Positions 56,640 through 64,000 of a DNA stretch of 64,000 bases are shown here, in pieces. The DNA comes from Xestospongia muta (Eukaryota > Porifera > Demospongiae > Haplosclerida > Petrosiidae): the NCBI GenBank assembly GCA_963693285.1, contig OY848920.1, positions 8,592,954 through 8,656,953 on the forward strand, given 5' to 3'. A program made the position numbers and the translations under genes. Position 1 is the first letter of the stretch. Each line of letters begins with the position of its first letter. A model generated the notes under the pieces. It had not been told where the DNA came from, searched no databases, and saw nothing but the letters and a program-made list of their open reading frames with translations.

Positions 56640-58310
56640 ATCATTTATGAAACAAAAAATGTTAATTTTAGTTCTTGGCAGATCATTCTTTGAAGACATT
56701 GATGCTAACTGACGCTGATAACGCTTCTCAATTTGAAAGAGACTAATTTGAAAAGCTTGTCGAATTATATCTAATTCATTATCAAGATACTTTTCAAGCT
56801 GAAAATTTCTCTTTTCACCTAGGTTAGGTCTAAATACTGGAGAGAAGAGAGAGTAATTCATTATTTATAACTACTACTGTGTTTCATTTAAAACTACATT
56901 AATATGAGATATTGTAGTTTAGAGATTTAATACTTTATTTTTCAACTAACCTGTGTCAAAATAGACTTAGGTGCTCTTGTGTTGTCAACTGGTTTGTGTA
57001 CACTGTTCTCTCGGACAGGTACATCACATATAACAGCTAATAGAGAAGAAAAAAATGCCAGTAATTATTGTTTTAAAAGTGTCCACTACAGAGAGGTTTA
57101 ACTTAGTATATTTTGTTAAAGTACCTTTTTTTGGACTTCTGTTAGGACTATTATGACCACCAGGAAGATAAGGACTTGTTGGAGTATCAGGAAAATAAAG
57201 TCCATCTCTTCTGTGAAATAAAAATGAAAGACAAATATTAAATATAAATAACTTTGCAGGTACATGTATATAGAGGTAATACACTTGATTATATGTGGGT
57301 TACTTAGATATTAATTGATACTCTACTATACCTTGTTGTAGAGGTTATAGGAAGTGGAGAGACATTTTGTGGTCTCTGAGGGTAATCCTTTCTAGGTGCC
57401 ATATAGACGTAGGATTCATAACTATCATCGTCAGCTGCTTCATCTTTAAGAGGAGAAAGGTATTCATAATGATGATGAAGAACTTCATCTGATAAGACGG
57501 GGTGAGAATAAAATGAACTGTCCTGTCCATCTGGGGATGTCCTCTTGTCTGACTCTATTGGAGGTCTCAAACAAATATAGCTGTCTTCATCTTCTGGTTG
57601 TTTAGCTTCTTTGAGTTCTTTATTCATCAGGGTCTCTCCTGGTTCTTCTTTATCCAAGGCACACTTGGTACCTTGAGGAGCCAGGAAATCGTAAATTGAA
57701 TATTTTTTTGGTTTCTTAGTACAAACAAGAAGAGTGAGTGTATATAAAATGAATCAGATGATAGTCAAAATTATAGTTAGTTGTACTGAAGGAACGCCAA
57801 TACGTGCTACTGGTGTCTGGAGTATTAAAAAAAAAGGTAAAACACTAGGGATGAATAGACGTAAAATTCGGAGACCGATGCATCTGAGCACACTTGGGGC
57901 AAGGATATAAAAAATGATAAGTACAGGGTAGATCTGGGTTAAAGTTGTCGATGAAGTGGTTCCACAGAAACTGTTTAAGGTGAAATATTATGGTAGGGAG
58001 AGAACAATTAAGATCAATAAGAGGTAGAGCGTTCCATAACCTGATAACTCTCTTGAAGTATGAGTGACTGGAAAGAGAAGTAAGAGAGTGCCAATGGACG
58101 AGTTTTAGAGTATGACCCGCTCTGGTTGATGATGAAGAGAATGAGATATAGTCATTAATAGGAAGACAGGGATCAAGTTGTTCCAAGCTATGCACCAGAA
58201 AAAGTATATGCAAGAGCTCATATGTATAAATGAGTGGGAGAATGTTGAGGGAAATTAGATATTTTGGTGTACTTGGGGATGTAATAACAGGACTAGTACT
58301 GTGCCTGAGA
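56640..58310 (-). pseudogene. Scaffold-like gene copy D4, interrupted by a retrotransposon
   Basis: Exons 57332 to about 57699, 57125-57210, 56951-57036, and from about 56833 down match D3 and D2. The tyrosine-rich exon keeps YEYLSP and YVYMAP. The 5' part resumes near 58258-58305 (SPSTPKY) after the LINE fragment. The last exon has lost one base relative to D2 and D3 (near 56830), shifting the frame to an early TAG. Non-functional or heavily shortened. Confidence 0.6.
57700..58258 (-). mobile_element. Non-LTR retrotransposon 3' fragment
   Basis: The minus frame shows the C-terminal end typical of LINE-type reverse transcriptase proteins: SYFKRVIRLWNALP, FLWNHFIDNF and CTYHFLYPCPKC. The insert splits the D4 exon at ATATTTT, and that short sequence is present on both sides, consistent with a target-site duplication; D3 reads through at about 43420. 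It is 5'-truncated. Confidence 0.75.
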
Positions 58311-58439
58311 ATAAGTACATGTACAGAGAGAGAAAACATTTGAGACACATCATGTAAAAAGTTAACATGATCTTCTGTAACTTGTTAATAAGTACATGTA
58401 AATTTACATAAAGTTTCTACATTTAAAAGTTAAGTATAA

Positions 58440-58770
58440 ATGCATACCTTGTTGTAGAGGTTTTAGGAAGTGGAAAGCCATTTTGTGATTCTATGATGAT
58501 AATACTGTTTTTATATAATGTATGACATACTTGAAAGGATGGAAGTATATCTATTCAGTCTCATAGTGAAGATGTAGAATAGTAGACATCATTAGTCTGG
58601 TGTTGCCAGCCCTTCTTCTAGGGACATCCTCTAGTACGACTCTATTGGAGGTCTCAAACAAACAGAGCTGTCTTCATTCTCGGGCTCTTTAGCTTCAATT
58701 ACGGAACTTCTTTGTTGCATTTGCTAGTACAGAAGGACCTGCCAGTCTAGTCTCGAGCGCCACACCCATT
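58440..58770 (-). pseudogene. Decayed scaffold-gene exon remnants
   Basis: Same arrangement as 44050-44380: an exon end with its donor near 58447, then a degenerate CLRPPIES region. Confidence 0.5.
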
Positions 58771-58809
58771 CCTAAGAGAAAGGGTGTGCCTCAAGAAAAT
58801 GACTGAGTA

Positions 58810-58857
58810 ATGACTGATCAGAGTTACTTTATTCATTTTCTTCTTCCTGAGTTAGAC
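58810..58857 (+). pseudogene. N-terminal fragment of TKL-kinase copy
   Basis: MTDQSYFIHFLLPELD matches the start of the kinase remnant at 32137. The match stops at about 58857, where inverted CARD-exon sequence begins. It marks the right edge of copy B. Confidence 0.55.
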
Positions 58858-58869
58858 ATCGACACTATT

Positions 58870-59250
58870 AGGAACAGTTTCTATCAAGAAATCAACTGTG
58901 CTCGTACGGTCTATAAAAATATAATTACAAAAGTCTTTTATGATGATATTAGCACATGGTACATTGCTGGTAAAATTTTGAAAGCACTAGTACACTAGCA
59001 ATTACAATTAATAAATTAATTAGCAATTACAGTTAATTGTAGCGTAGTGTAGCTTTTAATAAAAGAAAGATTGCTTCTTCAGTAAAGGTCTGTGCAGTAA
59101 ATTTCATGATAGTCAGGGTCTCTGTGAAATGACTTGCTCTTCATGCAATGGAGTTTTTGTGCAATTCTAATAGGATATTGAAGAGACTGAGAGAGAGTAC
59201 CATAATGATAATGTAATATGTCACTGGTTTGATCGTCATGACTCTAGAAT
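58870..59250 (-). pseudogene. Relic CARD-like exon
   Basis: Decayed minus-strand copy of the G1 second CARD-like exon (about 3840-4240), with indels and frame breaks. Confidence 0.6.
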
Positions 59251-59533
59251 GTAATATATGAGAATTACTAGTAGTATTATACCAATTGGACTAGTGTGCT
59301 TTATTGGACTGGTTTATTACTCTTTTTATATGTTGCACCTGACAGCTCACAGTAAAAGTATGAAGTTAGTAGAGATTAGAGAAGTAAGTCCTGAGCAAAG
59401 GTACTCAATGTACATTTTTAATTTTCTACTAATTTGCCAGAGAAAAATACTTTTACTAAACCTAAAAAGATAGAGTCAAAAGAAGACAAAAAAGTAAAAA
59501 CAAAAGTGAGCAAGAATATAAAAAACAAATGAC

Positions 59534-62500
59534 TCAATAATAGGAGAAGTCTAGTCTGCCTATAATTTCTTTATAGTGTTCCTCACAATACTCTTTATAT
59601 TCTCTTGATAAGTATAGTTTTGTTATTGTAGTATTTTCAGTAAGGGATGTACAAATTCTCTTGATATCATCATCGTTTAGTGAAGTACCATAAATGCGTA
59701 GGTCTGTCAATGATGTGGTTGCTTTTATTAGATCTTCTATTGCACCGGTACTAGCTGAAGTGATCTGATCATTTCCTCCAATGTTCAACTCAGTCAGTGT
59801 TTTGTTTTTAGCGAGTCCTTCACAAATATTTTGGATACCATTATCTATGATGTTACAGTAGGAGAGCCATAGAATTTTTAAAGACTTATTAGCAGCTAAC
59901 TTGTCAGAAAAGTGAGATATATTTTCATCTGTAATACCAGTAATATGCCACAGCACTAACTCCTCAAGTATTGTATTAATAGAGAGAATATCACCGACTT
60001 GTTTGAAACCACCTATAAATTTACAGGACCATAACTCTAGTCTCCTTATTGTTTCATTAGTTTCTAGTATCTCTGACAATTTCGATATGCACACACTGTC
60101 CAATTCAGTATTCCGTATATAAAGTCTTCTCACTGTATACTTATTAAGATCATTAATAATAACTGCAGCACTTTCAGGTGATGATGACCAGAGACTAATA
60201 CTCAATTCTTTTCCAGTTTGTTCTTCTTTTCCTAATTGACTCATCATAATCTTGACAACTTCACATTGATCACTTGTTGGGGAGTCAAGTCTAATAGTAT
60301 TGTCATGATATGTCCACACAATTCTTTCACTGTCTCCTGTTATAAAAAAAGAGTTAGTATGTAGAATACTATTAATATATATTACATTAACACACTACAA
60401 TACAAAGCATCACACTGAAGAAAGCTTTTACTGTTTACTAACAATGTGGTTACTATGGCAATGAACACATACAGGCTTAGATCTGAAGAGACCTGTGCAC
60501 AGAGTAGAAACAAGTTTTGATTTACTAGTTGACATAAATATTGAATTAGGAATATGGATTATCTATATCACATTGTATTTAGTCTTCTGCCCAGCCTACT
60601 ATACTGCTTGGGATGAGACTATTTATTATATTTTGAATTATATATTTATTCCATACCTAAAATATGGAACTGTTAAACTCGTAAGTGCATAATTTATAAT
60701 AATTAAGGCTGGCCTTATTGAAAGTTCAGTCAACTAACAAGTCTAGTTTAAGATGGTCTTATCATTAGAGCTTCATAAGACTAGTATCAAAATAATGTTT
60801 AACATTGTTTATTAATATATGTTAAAATAAATTGTTTTAATGACATAATTACAATGTTTGGACTAAGATAGTCAAAAAATCCTAATGTTCTAGTTGTGAG
60901 GCATGAGAGTATGTTAATAAGTCTAACTTTATAGAGAGGCAGACCTCCTGCCAGACCAAAAAATGTGTTGAGGGATTAAGAGGGAGTACTGAGTAATACT
61001 GTTTGGTGGGTATGGTTAGCTAGTACTGAATAACAAGAATTTTTCAGTGGTACAAGTTTTCAAGAAAACCCTTAGGGCCTTTGGAATTTAATTCACAATT
61101 ATTTTTTGTGTTGTTGTTTTTTTAGTATTTCTTACAATATGGATATACACTTACTGTTCAATGGAGTGTCATATATCTCAAGTCTCCTCACTGTACACAT
61201 ATTAAGATTGCTTATGATAATCTCAGTACTTTCAAGAGATGATAAGAAGAGATAAATACTCCATCCTTTTCCTGTTAGTTTTCCTTTTATTAATTTGCTC
61301 ATTACATCTTGACATTGTGTGATACTTGGTGTAGTGAGACTAACAATTTTGTCATTATCGCTCCACTCAACACTTCCAGCGTCACCTGTTATAAAACAGA
61401 GTTAGTATATAGTATAGTATATACATAGTAATATCACTACAATACACAGACAACACACTGAATAAGAAAGGAGCCATTACTGTCTACTACCTATGGTTTC
61501 TATGGCAACAGCAACACTGAGTTGCTACAGGGAAATGAACAGACATTGTGAACAGAATAAAGCAGACTTTGCTAAATTGAAAGATTTAAAATATTTCAAG
61601 CCTGCTGCTATCTCTCTATCATCATTAGCTAAATATTGTACTCTTATGGGGTGAGCATCTAGTCTTACAAGTTAGACATTTGACCAAACCCTTTTTCTCT
61701 GAGCTAAGGGTTTGTTCTGTGAAACTTGGATAAATTTGAGTAAGTTAATTGGTCCTATCACTTTAATCCCATTGAAGACAATAGTCTGATATATTACCAC
61801 TTTACAATTCATTAAAAGAAAGTGTCTATTGACATACCTAGAGATAGTTCTCACAATTGTTAGTTGTTATTGTCCAGCAGGAAGTCCATACTTTGTTATA
61901 TATTATTATACTGATCCCTCCTCCTAAACCCTAAATATTAACTATACATAACAAAAATATGGAGGACTTCCTGCTAGACAAATAGTCACTGTGATTAATT
62001 AATTTTAATGAATGTATATGTATCATTAATATATCACAATGACAAATGCCACAACCAGTTATAATTGTGAAGTGTATCTTTAAAATATCATAGAATATGG
62101 AACATTAGCTACATTATTAGAAGACGTTGTATTTGTGTGTGGTATTAACAAAAACAAAGTAGACAAGTAATTACTACAACTTCCCAAGACAATATTACAT
62201 TGCTAACCTAATGTTTATTGACATAAATAATTTCTTTGCTAAGAGTCAGATTCTGTAACTTGTTTATCTCAACAATGAGAGGGGAACATGGCAATTGTCA
62301 TAGTATAATAATTTTGATAATATCTTGCTCATAATCATATCGCCAGTTAATTGTAGGAACTGCCTTATTTAAAAAACTCTAGATTGTGACTACAAAGTAT
62401 CTTTCATATTTGACCTGATCTATGACAATATTGTGAAGAAGTGCTAGTAAAAAGTACTATTATTTTTACATTATGACATACCGTCTTCTGACTGTTCATC

Positions 62501-64000
62501 ATCTGACTTTTTGTCTTCAGGAGGACTCTTCTCATCTTTTAATTCGGATTCTTGGGTAGATTTTGTTTGGGTCTCCTCAAGACCTTGTTCAATCATTAGT
62601 TCATGAACCTTTGGTATGAATGCTATATCTAGTAGCAATGAATAATATACAATCAGTAATAATTAGATCATTAGATTAATGTAGGTGGGGCTATCTAAAG
62701 TCAACTATTATTTGTGTCTATTTCATAGTGACTTTTATTCTGTTTAATGTGTATTAATTTTAGTAAATTTCTAGCCTAGTTTTCTACTCAAATTTTCATT
62801 TTTTGCTCTGTTAATTTTAGTGATTGTTGCAATACTTGCTAAAATTCCTAAAATACTACACTACAAAAAATTAAAAATAGACTTAAAGTAACTCTAGTTT
62901 GACACACATCTCATCTCACTCCAGAACTCTCCTGTGTACATATCAAAGGAAGCTACAACAAGCGATGAATCTCATCACTACAGCTGTGGTACTAGAAATA
63001 AACTTTGTCTTGTGTAGCCAGCCCTTCTAGGGAAAAGGTGCTTGGATATAAACTGATGGCATTGTTTCCACTTGCTATCCACTCATATACAAATTACCTT
63101 TTAAGTTTTGCTTTATTTCCTCAATTTGTTTGTCTCTCTCTCTTAGTTGTAATGTCAATGATATGATGATCTCTTGTAGTGTCTCTATTTCTTTCTGTCT
63201 CTCAGTAGATACTGATAACTCCTCAATAACTAAGAGAAAAGAACAAGTTATGCCAAAGTACTTACAATAAGTTATAGCTATTGCATTAATTCACCTTCTT
63301 TTTGTTTTGTCAAATCTTCAATCTGTTTTTCTTTTACTTGTCTCAATTCTAAACAAACCAACTTATTAGTATTAGCCAAAGAACTAGTTATATTTATAAT
63401 CACATAAATTAATGAATAAGGAAGATATACAAAGTACAGTAATCAACAGCCATTGATGTTATTCACTACAAGTACAAATACCTTCATTCATAGACTCTAT
63501 TTCCATAGTCATCTTTTTACTGATGCTTTGTTGCAGTTCCAGTCGACTTCTTAACTCCTTTGTGTTCTTGTCTATAATAGCTCTAACCTCCTATATATCA
63601 ACAAACAACATATGTAGTAACTGTTGTCTATCCAACACATTTCTTACCTTGTCTCTTTGACGTTTGTCATAAATAGTACGATAGCCAATTGTGAGCTTAA
63701 GCAATCCCATCTCTTTTAATAGACCAAGGTTCTCTTCTGCTGTCACTAATAGAATATCCATCATATGGTGTGGAGCATAGCAGGTAACAATGATGGAGTT
63801 GCCTTCACTGATAGTTCTAACTTGGACAGAATCAGCCATATCTTTAAATGCTTTTGACAGCAAATTTTTTATATCATTGAGAGTGTATTCATCAGGTTCC
63901 CAAGCCAGGACAAACACAATAGTGTTACAGGTGAGATGACTACAAAAAGTTATGTTAAAAGTCTGTTTAAAACATATTTTAGCTTTTATTTCCTTGCAAA
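59534..64000 (-). CDS. G3: death-fold/LRR family member (5' end beyond window)
   Basis: Exons: 63648 to the window edge at 64000, 63482-63590, 63295-63348, 63098-63229, 62482-62628, then LRR exon 59534-60336. The first is the C-terminal half of the conserved domain (NSIIVTCYAPHHMMDIL, KLTIGYRTIYDKRQRDK), closest to G2. Next come three coiled-coil exons and one fused linker exon that G1 and G2 split with an intron. The linker ends in phase 1 and fits the LRR exon (GDSERIVW start). A nearer LRR-like exon at 61132-61385 also fits the phase but ends early. Death and CARD modules would lie right of the window. The choice of terminal exon is inferred. Confidence 0.65.
60337..61131 (-). other. Spacer or intron before the G3 LRR exon
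   Basis: The conserved acceptor-proximal block lies at 60337-60440. Beyond that, no supported exon; a plus ORF at 60495-60692 has no recognisable family. Confidence 0.5.
61132..61385 (-). pseudogene. Truncated LRR exon upstream of the G3 LRR exon
   Basis: The acceptor and first 84 codons match other LRR exons (GDAGSVEWSD start, NSKCISIL end). TAA at 61132-61134 stands where Ser is in paralogues, and homology fades beyond. If spliced to 62482, it would give G3 a C-terminus with barely one repeat. Either a pseudo-exon or an alternative terminal exon. Confidence 0.65.
61386..62481 (-). other. Intron of G3
   Basis: Similar to the last introns of G1 and G2, including the conserved hairpin at 61686-61713. 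No exon. Confidence 0.55.

Noticed and set aside
59258..59473. Plus ORF with a hydrophobic N-terminus
   Set aside because: One membrane-like stretch only, inside a block that decays between copies. It could be a first exon, but nothing downstream supports it.
60495..60692. Plus ORF rich in Ile and Tyr
   Set aside because: Composition follows the AT-rich background; no homologue among the duplicates.

Overview
This is eukaryotic DNA from an AT-rich, intron-rich genome. Introns are short (down to 48 nt) and genes are packed closely. Tandem death-fold/LRR genes, a Ros1-like receptor kinase, TKL kinase and USP fragments, and P2X7-tail-type mobile DNA make a demosponge (Amphimedon-like) the best guess. 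That is inference from gene content, not a database match.

The window is dominated by six related minus-strand genes, here called G1 (1-5008, cut by the window edge), G2 (7604-12792), G5 (19446-30237), G4 (37497-42005), G6 (49845-56208) and G3 (59534-64000, cut by the edge). I rebuilt exon chains by hand from splice sites and codon phase. G2, G4, G5 and G6 give uninterrupted reading frames of 994, 1072, 1136 and 1001 codons. The shared plan is one or two Death domains, two CARD-like death-fold modules, a 223-230-residue conserved domain of unknown function, short coiled-coil exons, and one C-terminal module. In G1, G2, G5, G6 and probably G3 that module is a single exon of ribonuclease-inhibitor-type leucine-rich repeats. 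In G4 it is a caspase-like (clan CD) domain with YTGHG and DCSYSG motifs. No NACHT or NB-ARC ATPase is visible. The set reads as NLR-like innate immune or cell-death sensors without the nucleotide-binding switch, plus one paralogue carrying its own protease-like domain.

Much of the window is a segmental duplication. About 13.4-32.2 kb (copy A) matches about 35.2-58.9 kb (copy B), and copy A has lost roughly 10 kb between the caspase-like C-terminus and the receptor-kinase tail. Inside these blocks are plus-strand remnants: a TKL-type kinase with stops and a frameshift (32137-33700), a USP deubiquitinase remnant whose catalytic Cys position is a stop (33736-36620; second copy 13375-15430), and a Ros1/sevenless-like receptor tyrosine kinase (44979-48562) with a stop in the glycine loop. 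Four copies of a minus-strand tyrosine- and proline-rich scaffold-like gene lie just upstream of death-fold genes (6941-7384, 31080-31830, 42489-43654, 56640-58310).

Mobile DNA includes a 1.7-kb TTAA-flanked foldback element carrying a P2X7-tail-like coding region (22237-23910), an 0.83-kb element with hairpin ends (about 6106-6940), and a non-LTR retrotransposon fragment (57700-58258). For the first two, the paralogous locus preserves the empty insertion site. Long CT microsatellites sit in introns of the decayed USP and receptor-kinase genes. I saw no tRNA, rRNA or CRISPR. All exon structures are reading-based and lack transcript support.
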